From NCBI RefSeq assembly GCF_005938625.1, contig NZ_VCNJ01000029.1, positions 186,001 through 250,000 on the forward strand: 64,000 nucleotides of DNA, written 5' to 3'. The notes below the pieces were generated by a model. The model had not been told where the DNA came from, made no database searches, and saw only the letters and a program-made list of their open reading frames with translations. This document shows positions 16,709-25,957 of this stretch, piece by piece. The position numbers were made by a program, and so were the translations under genes. The DNA comes from Pseudomonas fluorescens. GTDB lineage: Bacteria; Pseudomonadota; Gammaproteobacteria; Pseudomonadales; Pseudomonadaceae. Every line of letters begins with the position of its first letter. Within the stretch, counting starts at the first letter, position 1.

Positions 16709-17758
16709 TTAGCCAGCCAACGTCGCGTTGTCGATCACGAAACGATATTTCACATCGCCCTTGAGCATGCGTTCATAGGCATCGTTGATCTGGTCGGCGC
16801 GGATCAGTTCGATATCGGAAACGATGCCGTGCTCGGCGCAGAAGTCGAGCATTTCCTGAGTCTCAGGGATACCGCCGATCATCGAGCCGGCAATTGTGCG
16901 ACGCTTCATGATCAGGTTGAACACGTTCGGTGACGGGTGCGAGGTGGCCGGGGCACCGACCAGCGTCAATGCACCATCGCGCTTGAGCAGCACGAGGAAT
17001 GCATCGAGATCGTGCGGCGCCGCGACGGTGTTGAGGATCAGGTCGAAACTCTTGGCGTGCGCGGCCATTTCTTCGGCATTGCGCGACACCACCACTTCAT
17101 CGGCACCCAACGCCTTGGCCGCTTCGCGTTTGGATTCGGAGGTGGTGAACGCGACAACGTGCGCGCCCAAGGCGTGGGCCAGTTTGATGCCCATGTGACC
17201 GAGGCCGCCGATGCCGACCACGCCGACTTTCTTGCCCGGTCCCGCATTCCAATGACGCAGTGGCGAGTAAGTGGTGATGCCAGCACACAGCAGCGGCGCG
17301 ACGGCGGCCAGTTGCGCTTCGGGATGGCGAATACGCAGGACGTAGCGTTCATGCACGACGATGTTTTGCGAATAGCCGCCCAGTGTCCAGCCCGGTGCGT
17401 CCGGGGTCGGGAAGTTGTAGGTGCCGATCATGCCGTCGCAGTAGTTTTCCAGCCCGCTTTCGCAGTCATCGCAATGTTTGCAGCTGTCGACGATGCAACC
17501 GACGCCGACCAGATCACCGACCTTGTAGTCCGCGACATGCGCGCCGACGGCCGAAACGCGACCGACGATTTCGTGCCCCGGTACGCACGGGAATTGCGTG
17601 CCGGCCCATTCCGCGCGCACCTGGTGCAGATCGGAATGGCAGATGCCACAGAACGCGATGTCGATTTGCACATCATGAGCGGCCGGCGCGCGGCGCGTGA
17701 TCTGCATCGGCTCAAGGGGTTTGTCGCCCGCGTGGGCACCGTAGGCTTGTACAAGCAT
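16709..17758 (-). CDS. Zinc-dependent NAD(P) alcohol dehydrogenase (YahK/AdhC type)
   Basis: The 349-residue protein has the catalytic zinc site (GICHSDLHQVRAEW and PGHE), the structural zinc cysteines (VDSCKHCDDCESGLENYC) and the cofactor motif VGVVGIGGLGHMG. It resembles E. coli YahK and bacterial cinnamyl-alcohol-type dehydrogenases that reduce aldehydes with NADPH. The start MLVQAYGAH at 17758 fits the family length; an ATG at 17791 with a stronger AAGGA ribosome site would add 11 residues and cannot be excluded. It is divergent from the galactose dehydrogenase gene. Confidence 0.9.
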   Translation of the reverse strand: MLVQAYGAHAGDKPLEPMQITRRAPAAHDVQIDIAFCGICHSDLHQVRAEWAGTQFPCVPGHEIVGRVSAVGAHVADYKVGDLVGVGCIVDSCKHCDDCESGLENYCDGMIGTYNFPTPDAPGWTLGGYSQNIVVHERYVLRIRHPEAQLAAVAPLLCAGITTYSPLRHWNAGPGKKVGVVGIGGLGHMGIKLAHALGAHVVAFTTSESKREAAKALGADEVVVSRNAEEMAAHAKSFDLILNTVAAPHDLDAFLVLLKRDGALTLVGAPATSHPSPNVFNLIMKRRTIAGSMIGGIPETQEMLDFCAEHGIVSDIELIRADQINDAYERMLKGDVKYRFVIDNATLAG

Positions 17759-17946
17759 GGGAACATCCTCGATCGGTTGGTCGTAGGGCATTGTTCCTTT
17801 TCCAGCGCTGCGGGCACTAGCGCATTCCTGTGCAATCCTTGCCTGATCCTGTGCGTTGTTGTGACATTGCGCGGACAGACGCTCGTGGCGTTTGCAGGTA
17901 ATCTCCCGGTTCACTGACGACAACAAAATCAAAACAGGAGTCATTG

Positions 17947-18873
17947 ATGCAACCAATCCGTCTCGGTCTGGTGGGATACGGCAAGATCGCCCAGGATCAA
18001 CACGTCCCGGCAATCCTCGCCAATCCCGCTTTCCAGTTGGTCTCCGTCGCCACCCAAGGCAAGCCTTGTGCTGGCGTGGAAAATTTCCAATCGTTGAGTG
18101 AGTTGCTGGAAAACGGCCCGCTGGTGGATGCGATTGCCTTCTGCACGCCGCCGCAAGGTCGTTTTGCGCTGGTGCAGCAAGCACTGGCCGCCGGCAAACA
18201 CGTACTGGTGGAAAAGCCGCCGTGTGCCACCTTGGGCGAAGCGCTGGCCTTGGTCGATCAGGCTGCCGAGCAGGGCGTCAGTGCCTTGTTTGCCTGGCAT
18301 TCACGCTATGCGCCTGGCATCGAGGCTGCCCGCGACTGGCTCGCTTCGCGCACGCTGCAAAGCGTGCAGATCGACTGGAAAGAAGACGTGCGCAAATGGC
18401 ACCCCGGGCAGACCTGGATCTGGCAACCCGGCGGCCTCGGCGTATTCGATCCGGGCATCAATGCTTTGTCGATCGTCACTCATCTGCTCAAGTTGCCGCT
18501 GTTTGTCGAATCGGCTGAACTGCGTGTACCGAACAACTGCCAGTCACCGATTGCTGCGTCGATCAAAATGGCTGATGCGCGACGCCTCGATGTGCGCGCG
18601 GAGTTTGATTTTGACCATGGCCATGATGAGCTGTGGAGCATCGAGGTGCGTTGCGCTGAAGGGGTTTTGCGCCTGGATAACGGCGGCGCGTTGTTGAGCA
18701 TCGACGGCGTGCGCCAGGCTGTGTCGGAGGAGGGTGAGTACGCAGCGGTGTATCGGCATTTTCAGCAGTTGATTGACGACAAGGCCAGTGACCTGGATGT
18801 GCAGCCGTTACGGTTGGTGGCGGACAGTTTTTTTGTCGGCAGTCGGGTGTTGGTTGAGGCGTTTTACGATTAG
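17947..18873 (+). CDS. gal: Gfo/Idh/MocA dehydrogenase, probable D-galactose 1-dehydrogenase
   Basis: The 308-residue protein has the N-terminal Rossmann motif LGLVGYGKIAQDQH and the EKPP motif (VLVEKPPCATLGEA) with the catalytic lysine. 'FDPGINALSIVTHLL' is the active-site segment shared with D-galactose 1-dehydrogenase, which oxidises galactose to galactonolactone with NAD(P). The resemblance to the Pseudomonas galactose dehydrogenase sequence is strong from memory, but no other galactose gene is adjacent. ATG at 17947 is preceded by CAGGAG. It ends before a hairpin shared with the convergent esterase gene. Confidence 0.8.
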   Translation: MQPIRLGLVGYGKIAQDQHVPAILANPAFQLVSVATQGKPCAGVENFQSLSELLENGPLVDAIAFCTPPQGRFALVQQALAAGKHVLVEKPPCATLGEALALVDQAAEQGVSALFAWHSRYAPGIEAARDWLASRTLQSVQIDWKEDVRKWHPGQTWIWQPGGLGVFDPGINALSIVTHLLKLPLFVESAELRVPNNCQSPIAASIKMADARRLDVRAEFDFDHGHDELWSIEVRCAEGVLRLDNGGALLSIDGVRQAVSEEGEYAAVYRHFQQLIDDKASDLDVQPLRLVADSFFVGSRVLVEAFYD

Positions 18874-18942
18874 CGGGGCGGGCAACGTATCCAGTCAATC
18901 GCTCTTTGCTTGTTTTACCTTTAACGCTCTATTGAAGACAGA

Positions 18943-18970
18943 ACTGCGGGAACTGAAAAGCTCCCGCAGT
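18943..18970. terminator. Hairpin between convergent genes
   Basis: ACTGCGGGA (18943-18951) pairs perfectly with TCCCGCAGT (18962-18970), with an A-run in the loop, between the gal stop and the esterase stop. It can serve both directions, though flanking T-runs are short. Confidence 0.6.
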
Positions 18971-18982
18971 CTGAATTTCTAC

Positions 18983-19909
18983 TTAGCGATTGGCTTCGGC
19001 CAGACCTGCCTCAATGAAACGTACTGAGCTCTCCATTGCCTGTTGACCTTCTGGCAGCATGGCAGAGTAGAAGTGCCAGGCGTGGAACATGGCAGGCCAT
19101 ACCTCGAGATTGACTCGGACACGGTTGTCCGCCAGGTGGGTGGCAAGCCGCATCGCGTCACTCAGCATCAATTCGTTCTCGCCAATCTGTACCAGAATAG
19201 GTGGGAGTCCAGTGACGTCCGCGAAAACTGGCGATGCCAGAGGATGGTTGGCGAGTGTCTCGCCAAGGAATGTTCTAGCAAGAATATCCAGAACAGGCTT
19301 GGAATTCAGCGGATCCAGGCCCTCGCGGTTGCTCATAGAGGCGCCGGTGTGTTCGAGGTTTGCCCAAGGCGAGATCGAAGAACCCACCGCAGGTAACGCA
19401 AGTCCTTTGGATTTGGCAGCCACCATCACGCTTACAACCATTGCGCCGCCAGCCGACTCGCCGGAAAACGCGATTTTTTCAGCCGGGATTTTCTGCTCAA
19501 GCAACCACTCGTAGGCGCGCAGTGTGTCGTCGATGGAGGCGGGGAATTTGTGCTCCGGGGCCAGGCGGTAGTCAGGCATGTATACACGAGCACCCAGCAT
19601 CTTCGCGTAGTTGCCACCTATGCCGTGGTAGCCATCTGGACGGCCGACAATGTACGCGCCGCCATGGATGTACATCACAACTGCGTCGGTCTTGACTTCA
19701 TCGGGTGTCACCAGGGTCCCTGGAACACCGCCCATGTCGACTGCTTCGAACCTGACGCCGGTGGGCGCTGGATTTTGCGCGAGCATTCTTGCGTAGGAGT
19801 CGCGGATATCGCTCATTTTCGTGGTGGTATCAATTCCTTTCAGCACAGGTACCAAATCGCTCAGGCTGTTGGCCCAGGTTTGAACGGCTGCTTTTACTTT
19901 CGTATTCAT
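18983..19909 (-). CDS. Alpha/beta hydrolase, hormone-sensitive lipase family
   Basis: The 308-residue esterase-like protein has the HSL-family oxyanion motif MYIHGGAYIVG, the nucleophile elbow FSGESAGGAMV, and the acid/His region ending 'WPAMFHAWHF'. Such enzymes hydrolyse short-chain esters or lactones. No signal peptide is visible. It is divergent from a LysR regulator (start 20030) across a 120-bp interval with a GGGGAA-N5-TTCCCC palindrome, a typical LysR-target pair arrangement. Confidence 0.88.
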   Translation of the reverse strand: MNTKVKAAVQTWANSLSDLVPVLKGIDTTTKMSDIRDSYARMLAQNPAPTGVRFEAVDMGGVPGTLVTPDEVKTDAVVMYIHGGAYIVGRPDGYHGIGGNYAKMLGARVYMPDYRLAPEHKFPASIDDTLRAYEWLLEQKIPAEKIAFSGESAGGAMVVSVMVAAKSKGLALPAVGSSISPWANLEHTGASMSNREGLDPLNSKPVLDILARTFLGETLANHPLASPVFADVTGLPPILVQIGENELMLSDAMRLATHLADNRVRVNLEVWPAMFHAWHFYSAMLPEGQQAMESSVRFIEAGLAEANR

Positions 19910-19968
19910 AGTGATCTCGCTTGAAGGAGGGCATTGGATTGGCTAATTGAGATACTATTCTCTTGATT

Positions 19969-19985
19969 GGGGAATAGGGTTCCCC
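19969..19985. promoter_or_regulatory. Candidate LysR operator in divergent promoter
   Basis: GGGGAA-TAGGG-TTCCCC is a perfect 6-bp dyad between the esterase and the LysR gene. It is AT-poor and short, so the assignment is by position. Confidence 0.4.
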
Positions 19986-20029
19986 ATAGCAAGTGCCGTG
20001 GCGCCCGAACGTTGAGCGAGTGAGAAAGT

Positions 20030-20968
20030 ATGGAAATTCATAACCTGAACGATATCGCGGCTTTCGTGGGGTCGGTAAATGCCGGAAGCTTTACCGCAGC
20101 TGCCAAGCAATTAGGTCTCACTCGTTCGGCAGTGGGTAAATCGATTGTCAGGCTGGAAGCCAGATTGCAAGTGCGGTTACTCAACCGCACAACCCGCAGT
20201 CTGAGCCTGACGGACGACGGGCATGTACTCTACGAGCGCTGTGTTGGCATCCTTCAAGATCTTGACGATGTCGAGGATGCACTGGCGTTTCGTCGCTCGA
20301 CACCCAGTGGGCGATTGCGTATGAGTTTGCCGGTCGCGCTGGGTAGGCTTCACGTTCTCCCCCACATCGAATGCTGTCTGAAGGACTGGCCTTCGCTAAG
20401 TGTCGACGTTACGTTTTCCGACCGACTGGTAGACCTCATTGATGAGGGGTTTGACCTGGCCATGCGTATTGGCCCGCCCAAAGAGGATTCTCGATTGCTG
20501 ACACGCACCGTGGCGTACCAGCAGATGATCACCTGTGCTTCACCCCAATATCTGGCTGAGCATCCACGGCCGCAAACGCCCGAAGAACTGTCCACGCACG
20601 AATGTCTGCATTTCGTCAGCGGGGGACGATTACTTCCATGGAATTTTCGAGTAGACGGCCAAGCGGTTGCCTTCACTCAAGGTGGGCGGCTACAGATGGA
20701 CAGCGCGGAAGCGCTGCACGAGTGCGCGATGGCGGGCTTGGGTATTGCGACACTGCCGTCGTACGTGGTGAGCCACCAACTACGCAGCGGCAAGCTTATT
20801 CAACTGCTCGAGGAATATGCTGAGGCAGCAGAACCCATCCGTATCATCTATCCCAGCAAGCGACACCTTTCTCCCAAGATCCGACTGTTCATCGATAAGC
20901 TCCTGGACGCGTGGTCGCCTTGCCCTCCGTGGGAACAATGTCCGGTTGATGATATTGGCGCTTTATGA
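20030..20968 (+). CDS. LysR-family transcriptional regulator
   Basis: The 312-residue regulator has the N-terminal helix-turn-helix 'SFTAAAKQLGLTRSAVGKSI' and an effector domain with 'PSGRLRMSLPVALGRLHVLP'. The 'FVSGGRLLPWNF' loop and 'LPSYVVSHQLRSGKLIQLL' place it with the DmlR/AaeR-like LysR group. It most likely controls the divergent HSL esterase and itself. Nothing unusual in length or composition. Confidence 0.88.
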   Translation: MEIHNLNDIAAFVGSVNAGSFTAAAKQLGLTRSAVGKSIVRLEARLQVRLLNRTTRSLSLTDDGHVLYERCVGILQDLDDVEDALAFRRSTPSGRLRMSLPVALGRLHVLPHIECCLKDWPSLSVDVTFSDRLVDLIDEGFDLAMRIGPPKEDSRLLTRTVAYQQMITCASPQYLAEHPRPQTPEELSTHECLHFVSGGRLLPWNFRVDGQAVAFTQGGRLQMDSAEALHECAMAGLGIATLPSYVVSHQLRSGKLIQLLEEYAEAAEPIRIIYPSKRHLSPKIRLFIDKLLDAWSPCPPWEQCPVDDIGAL

Positions 20969-21085
20969 AAAGGGCGGCTTATGCTCCCGGCGGAGCGGAT
21001 AGTTGCAATGTCGTCAGGAGCGCTGAAAGAAGCATTGCAACCGATCACTCGGGTGCATACGCTCAACTGCATCTGCACCCGCCGT

Positions 21086-22351
21086 TCAGAAACGATCGAG
21101 TCTGAAGCGTTCATCTGCCGTCAGATCTATAGCCTGATGCGTCGTTGCCGGCCGAGCCATCCGCACCACCATCTCCGCCGTCACCGCCGCTTGCGTCAGC
21201 CCCAGATGCTGATGCCCAAAAGCAAGCAACACCTTACCTCCACAGACCCGATCAATCACCGGCAATGAATCCGGCAACGACGGTCGAAAACCCATCCACG
21301 GCGTCGCCGCTTCAGCATTCAAATCTTTGCGAAACAAACCCTGACTCAACCGATGCAACTGCCACGCGCGTTCCATGCTCGGTGGTTTTTCCAGACCGGC
21401 GAACTCGACGGTGCCGGCCAGGCGCAAGCCTTCGGACATCGGCGTCATGATGAACTTGCGTTCCAGCGAGGTGACGGGGAAGGGCAGTCGATCGTGTTCC
21501 TGCGGCAGCATCAGGTGATAACCGCGCTCGGTGTCCAGCGGTACTTTTTTGCCGGTGAGGGCGGCGGTGAGTTTCGCCGAGTGTGCGCCGCAGGCGATCA
21601 GCACGCGGCTTGCAGTCAGAGCGCCATTGCCGGTGATCAGCGCAACGCCGTGTTCCTGCACGTAGCCGCCCTGAACCTGTTGCTGGACAAAACTCACACC
21701 ACTGGCCTTGGCCGCGTCGACCAGTTCACAGACCACGCGATAGGGATCGATGAAATGCCCGGTGCGCGGGAAGAACAAGCCGCCCTGAATCTGTTCGCTG
21801 AGTTGCGGCGCGGTGTCGCGTATGCCGTTGGCTTGCCAGTAGTCGACCGGCACCTGCTGCTGATGCAGTCGAGTCTGTAATGCCTGGATTGCCTGACGCG
21901 ATTCGGGGCGTTCGAACACCAACAGCGAACCATCGATCTTCAGCAAGTCCGACCGCTGGATATCGGCGAGCAAGCGCTGCCAAGCCTCCAGGCTGCTTTC
22001 ATTGAGCGCGCGCAAACCTGCCACGGTGTTCTGAAACGGCGTCGGGCGCAGATTCAGCAGCAGGCGGGTGAACCATGGCAAGGCGCGCGGCAGGTACTTC
22101 CAGTCCACCCGCAGCGGCCCCATCGGGTCCATCAGCATGGCCGGCAGGCGCTTGAGGATGGACGCGTCTGCAATCGGAAACACCTGCTCGGTCGCCAGAT
22201 GCCCGGCGTTACCGAACGAGGCGCCATGGCCGGGTTGCTGCTGATCGATGACGACCACGCGCAACCCTTGGCGAGCCAGGCGCAGTGCGCAGGCGACGCC
22301 GATGATGCCGGCGCCGACTACAGCGATGTCGTGGGAGACGTTATTGGTCAT
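21086..22351 (-). CDS. lhpB: FAD-dependent D-hydroxyproline dehydrogenase
   Basis: The 421-residue DadA-like oxidoreductase has the FAD motif IAVVGAGIIGVACALRLARQG and a D-amino-acid dehydrogenase fold ('GHQHLGLTQAAVTAEMV' at the C-terminus). In the hydroxyproline pathway cis-4-hydroxy-D-proline is oxidised to pyrroline-4-hydroxy-2-carboxylate by LhpB, and the flanking genes supply all other steps. The start at 22351 follows AAGGGAAG and overlaps the end of the aldehyde dehydrogenase by 11 bp; an upstream start at 22375 lacks support. It is the last gene of the operon. Confidence 0.85.
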   Translation of the reverse strand: MTNNVSHDIAVVGAGIIGVACALRLARQGLRVVVIDQQQPGHGASFGNAGHLATEQVFPIADASILKRLPAMLMDPMGPLRVDWKYLPRALPWFTRLLLNLRPTPFQNTVAGLRALNESSLEAWQRLLADIQRSDLLKIDGSLLVFERPESRQAIQALQTRLHQQQVPVDYWQANGIRDTAPQLSEQIQGGLFFPRTGHFIDPYRVVCELVDAAKASGVSFVQQQVQGGYVQEHGVALITGNGALTASRVLIACGAHSAKLTAALTGKKVPLDTERGYHLMLPQEHDRLPFPVTSLERKFIMTPMSEGLRLAGTVEFAGLEKPPSMERAWQLHRLSQGLFRKDLNAEAATPWMGFRPSLPDSLPVIDRVCGGKVLLAFGHQHLGLTQAAVTAEMVVRMARPATTHQAIDLTADERFRLDRF

Positions 22352-23933
22352 GGTGCTGCGCTTCCCTTTGCCCATCGAGCAGACGCCGCAATTGCAACGG
22401 ATTGGCCTGCTTCAGTGCGGTCGGCAACAAGCTGTCCGGGAAGTCCTGATAGCAGACCGGGCGCAGGAAGCGCAGGATCGCCGCTGTACCGACGGATGTC
22501 GTGCGCGAGTCGGACGTTGCCGGAAACGGCCCGCCATGCACCATTGCGTCACACACCTCGACGCCGGTGGGCCAGCCATTGACCAGCAAGCGGCCGGCCT
22601 TGCGTTCCAGCGTCGGCAGCAAAGCAAGCGCCTGTTGCAGGTCTTGGTCATCCAGATGCAATGTCGCGGTCAACTGGCCCTCCAGATGTTCGGTGACCTG
22701 ACGGATTTCAGCTTCACTGCTGCATTGCACAATCAACGCAGTTGCACCGAAGGCTTCGGCTTGCAGGCGGTGATCGGCGAGAAAGTCGGCGGCCTCGGTC
22801 ACGAATACACGGGCCTGACATTGGTTCGGGCCGGTGCCTCTCTGACCAACACCGGCGATGATCGCGCTGGTATTCTCGGCCAGTGCATTCACGGCAGACT
22901 CGTAAGCACTGAAAATGCCCGGTGTCAGCATCGTCTGCGCCGGACTGCGTTGAATGAGTTCGGTGGTGGCGCCAATGAACCGCTCCAGTGCTGGTCCTTT
23001 CAACGCGATCACTAATCCCGGATTGGTGCAGAACTGACCCGCACCCAGTGTCAGCGACGCCACAAACCCTTCAGCCAACGCCTGCGTGCGATTGTCCAGC
23101 GCCGCTGGAAACAGCAGCACCGGATTGATCGAACTCATTTCCGCGTACACCGGAATCGGTTCGGGCCGCGCTTGCGCCGCTTGAATCAACGCCAGACCGC
23201 CGCTGCGCGAACCGGTGAAACCCACCGCTTTGATCCGTGGATCAGTGACCAGCGCAATGCCCACTTCGCGGCCGGAACCGTACAGCAACGAAAACACGCC
23301 TTCCGGCAAACCACAGGCTTTTACCGCCCGAGCGACCGCGCGGCCAACCAGCTCGCTGGTGCCGGGATGCGCACTGTGCGCCTTGACGATCACCGGGCAA
23401 CCGGCGGCCAGTGCTGAAGCGGTGTCACCGCCCGCGACTGAAAACGCCAGGGGAAAATTGCTCGCACCAAATACCGCGACCGGCCCCAGCGCGATTTGGC
23501 GCTGACGCAGATCCGAGCGCGGCATCGGTTGGCGTTGCGGCTGCGCGCTATCGACGCGTACATCCAGCCATTCACCGGCACGCACCGTGCCGGCGAACAT
23601 TCTTAATTGTTGGCAAGTACGTCCGCGTTCACCCTGCAGTCGAGGTCGCGGCAGTCCGGTTTCCGCGTGGGCGCGGTCGATCAGTTCATCGCCGAGGGCT
23701 TCGATTTCTTCGGCAATGCTTTCCAGGAATTCGGCGCGGACATTCAGCGCTGTCTCGCGATAAATAGCGAACGCGGCCCAGGCTAGGCCGCAGGCCTGAT
23801 CGACATGCTCGGCCGATCCACCGGCATACCCCGGTTCCAGCGCTTCATTCGTGGCCGGATTGATCCCGCGAATAGTCTCGCGATTGCCCGCAATGAATTG
23901 CTGCCCAATCAGCATTTGGCCCGTCAGAGTCAT
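22341..23933 (-). CDS. lhpG: Alpha-ketoglutaric semialdehyde dehydrogenase
   Basis: The 530-residue NADP-type aldehyde dehydrogenase carries the catalytic cysteine in GAGQFCTNPG and a cofactor region around 'VFGASNFPLAFSVAGGDTASALAAGCPV'. That wording is typical of 2,5-dioxovalerate (alpha-ketoglutaric semialdehyde) dehydrogenases, the last step of hydroxyproline breakdown to 2-oxoglutarate. The start MTLTGQMLIG at 23933 has AGGAAG upstream; a longer frame to 23975 begins in the leader. It is embedded between lhpC and lhpB. Confidence 0.87.
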   Translation of the reverse strand: MTLTGQMLIGQQFIAGNRETIRGINPATNEALEPGYAGGSAEHVDQACGLAWAAFAIYRETALNVRAEFLESIAEEIEALGDELIDRAHAETGLPRPRLQGERGRTCQQLRMFAGTVRAGEWLDVRVDSAQPQRQPMPRSDLRQRQIALGPVAVFGASNFPLAFSVAGGDTASALAAGCPVIVKAHSAHPGTSELVGRAVARAVKACGLPEGVFSLLYGSGREVGIALVTDPRIKAVGFTGSRSGGLALIQAAQARPEPIPVYAEMSSINPVLLFPAALDNRTQALAEGFVASLTLGAGQFCTNPGLVIALKGPALERFIGATTELIQRSPAQTMLTPGIFSAYESAVNALAENTSAIIAGVGQRGTGPNQCQARVFVTEAADFLADHRLQAEAFGATALIVQCSSEAEIRQVTEHLEGQLTATLHLDDQDLQQALALLPTLERKAGRLLVNGWPTGVEVCDAMVHGGPFPATSDSRTTSVGTAAILRFLRPVCYQDFPDSLLPTALKQANPLQLRRLLDGQREAQHHDQ

Positions 23934-24004
23934 GGTGTCTTCCTGATGAAAAGGGAAATGCCTGCCGCGTAGCACGACGCATCGCGGCAGGTGAGGCTGA
24001 GGTG

Positions 24005-24952
24005 TCAGGCGAAGTTCTGTTCCGCCGACCAGTTCTCGTACCAGTGACGGAACAGCGAATACTGCTTCTCTGCATAACGCCGTTGCGAATCGCTCAACGC
24101 ATCGGTTTCGTTGAAATGCAGGGTGTATTCCTTATCGCCGTTGAGCACCATCAGGTGCTTGTAATACAGCACCAGATCGCAGCCCTCATCGAACGACGAC
24201 AACACCGCCAGCGCCGATTCCAGTTCCCGCGCCTGACGACGGGCCTTGGCGTCACCCTTGGCCGCTTGCTTGCTTAGCGCCACCAGTTGCAGTACTTCGC
24301 GGGGCAGAGCGTTGCCGATGCCGGTGATGGCGCCGGTGGCGTTGCAGTTGACGAAACCGTGCACCACTTGCGTGTCGACGCCGACCATCAAGGTCACGTC
24401 ATCGTCCTTGGAGGTGATGTTTTCGGCGGCGTAACGCAGGTCGGCGCCACCGCCGAATTCCTTGAAGCCGATCAGGTTCGGGTACTCGCGGCGCAGTTCG
24501 AAGAACAGATCGGCGCGGGTGGCGAAGCCGTAGTAAGGGCTGTTGTAGATCACTGCTGGCAGGTTCGGCGCGGCTTGCAGAATCGCTGCGAAGTGGGCTT
24601 TTTGCGCGGCCGGCGAAGCACCACGGGACAGTACACGCGGAATCACCATCAAACCCTGCGCGCCGACTTTCGCCGCGTGCGCTGCATGGGAAACCGCTTC
24701 ACGGGAATTCACCGCGCCGGTGCCGACAATCGTTGGAATTCCGGCGGCAACCAAGCGCGCTACGCCTTCCTGACGCTCGGTCTCGGTGAGCAGCGGCCAG
24801 TCGCCCATCGAGCCGCAATACACCACGGCGCTCATGCCGATGTCGATCAGCTCGCGACCCTTGGCCACCAGCGCGTCGAAGTCCGGTTTGCGCTGGGCGG
24901 TGCACGGGGTCATCAGGGCCGGCATGCAACCGGTGAAGATGTTGTCGCTCAT
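24005..24952 (-). CDS. lhpC: Pyrroline-4-hydroxy-2-carboxylate deaminase (DapA superfamily)
   Basis: The 315-residue aldolase-fold protein shows the Schiff-base lysine in NLIGFKEFGG and the Tyr in 'VIYNSPYYGF', the DapA-superfamily arrangement. In this cluster the member is expected to deaminate and dehydrate pyrroline-4-hydroxy-2-carboxylate to alpha-ketoglutaric semialdehyde. The start at 24952 (MSDNIFTGCMPALMTPC) has AAGGAG at the correct distance; the earlier start at 24976 does not. It sits 52 bp after the epimerase gene. Confidence 0.87.
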   Translation of the reverse strand: MSDNIFTGCMPALMTPCTAQRKPDFDALVAKGRELIDIGMSAVVYCGSMGDWPLLTETERQEGVARLVAAGIPTIVGTGAVNSREAVSHAAHAAKVGAQGLMVIPRVLSRGASPAAQKAHFAAILQAAPNLPAVIYNSPYYGFATRADLFFELRREYPNLIGFKEFGGGADLRYAAENITSKDDDVTLMVGVDTQVVHGFVNCNATGAITGIGNALPREVLQLVALSKQAAKGDAKARRQARELESALAVLSSFDEGCDLVLYYKHLMVLNGDKEYTLHFNETDALSDSQRRYAEKQYSLFRHWYENWSAEQNFA

Positions 24953-25007
24953 TGTTTTAACTCCTTGGCACATCATTCAAATTGCGGTGAAAAGTCTGCG
25001 CGGTGGC

Positions 25008-25934
25008 TCAGATGCCCCAGGCGAACGGGTCGGCTTCGTCGATCAGCAAGGTGCTGTCGGCGGTCATGTAGGCGCGGCCAGTGATGAACGGGCGAATGCG
25101 CTCGCCCTCCCATTCGAAGCGGCCTTCGAACTGGCTGCCGGTGATGCTCGCCTGCATCCAGGTCGCGCCGGGTTGCAGCTTGTCGTCGGCGGCCAGACAG
25201 GCGAGTTTGGCGCTGGTGCCGGTGCCGCACGGGGAGCGGTCGTAGGCTTTGCCGGGGCACATGACGAAGTTGCGGCTGTCGGCCCGATCGTCATCTGCGA
25301 ACAGTTCGATGTGATCGATGACGGCACCGTCTTCGCCGAAAATGCCTTGGTCTTCGAGAGCCTTGAGCATCGCCCAGGTGTACGCCGTAAGATGTTCGAC
25401 GTTGTCCATGGTCAGCGTCTGGCCGTGCTCGGAAATCAGGAAGAACCAGTTGCCGCCATAGGCGATGTCGCCCAACACGCGGCCGTAACCCGGCACGTCC
25501 ACCGGCACGTGTTTGCGGTGGCGATAAGCGGGGACGTTGCCCAAGGTGACAGCTCCGTTGTCATGCAACGTGGCGCTGACCGGGCCAACAGGGGTGTCGA
25601 TTTTGTGCACGCCCGGTTCGATTTTTCCCAGGTACTGCAATGAATTGATCAAGCCGATGGTGCCGTGGCCGCACATGCCCAGATAGCCGGCGTTGTTGAA
25701 GAAAATCACTCCGCAAGTGGCGTCCGGCGAGACCGGCTCGCAATACAATGCGCCCACCAGCACATCGTTGCCGCGCGGTTCCAGCAGGCAGGCACGGCGC
25801 CATTGATCATGCAGAGTGCGTAGCGCATCGCGTTTTTCCACCATGCTGTTGCCGGGCAGATCGGGGAAGCCGTTCATCACCAGGCGCGTCGGTTCACCGC
25901 CGGTGTGGGAATCGATGACGTGTAGTTCTTTCAT
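25008..25934 (-). CDS. lhpA: 4-hydroxyproline 2-epimerase
   Basis: The 308-residue proline-racemase-family protein has the two catalytic cysteines Cys88 (MCGHGT) and Cys236 (SPCGTGTSA). Both positions being Cys marks an epimerase or racemase rather than a dehydratase (Cys/Thr). It interconverts trans-4-hydroxy-L-proline and cis-4-hydroxy-D-proline, the entry step of the pathway encoded by its neighbours. The start MKELHVIDSHTGGEP is typical for the family. Confidence 0.93.
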   Translation of the reverse strand: MKELHVIDSHTGGEPTRLVMNGFPDLPGNSMVEKRDALRTLHDQWRRACLLEPRGNDVLVGALYCEPVSPDATCGVIFFNNAGYLGMCGHGTIGLINSLQYLGKIEPGVHKIDTPVGPVSATLHDNGAVTLGNVPAYRHRKHVPVDVPGYGRVLGDIAYGGNWFFLISEHGQTLTMDNVEHLTAYTWAMLKALEDQGIFGEDGAVIDHIELFADDDRADSRNFVMCPGKAYDRSPCGTGTSAKLACLAADDKLQPGATWMQASITGSQFEGRFEWEGERIRPFITGRAYMTADSTLLIDEADPFAWGI

Positions 25935-25957
25935 GGATAGATTTCCGTCAGGTGATT

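Noticed and set aside
19969..19985. GGGGAA-N5-TTCCCC as a terminator
   Set aside because: It lies between divergent gene starts and has no T-run, so an operator role is more likely.
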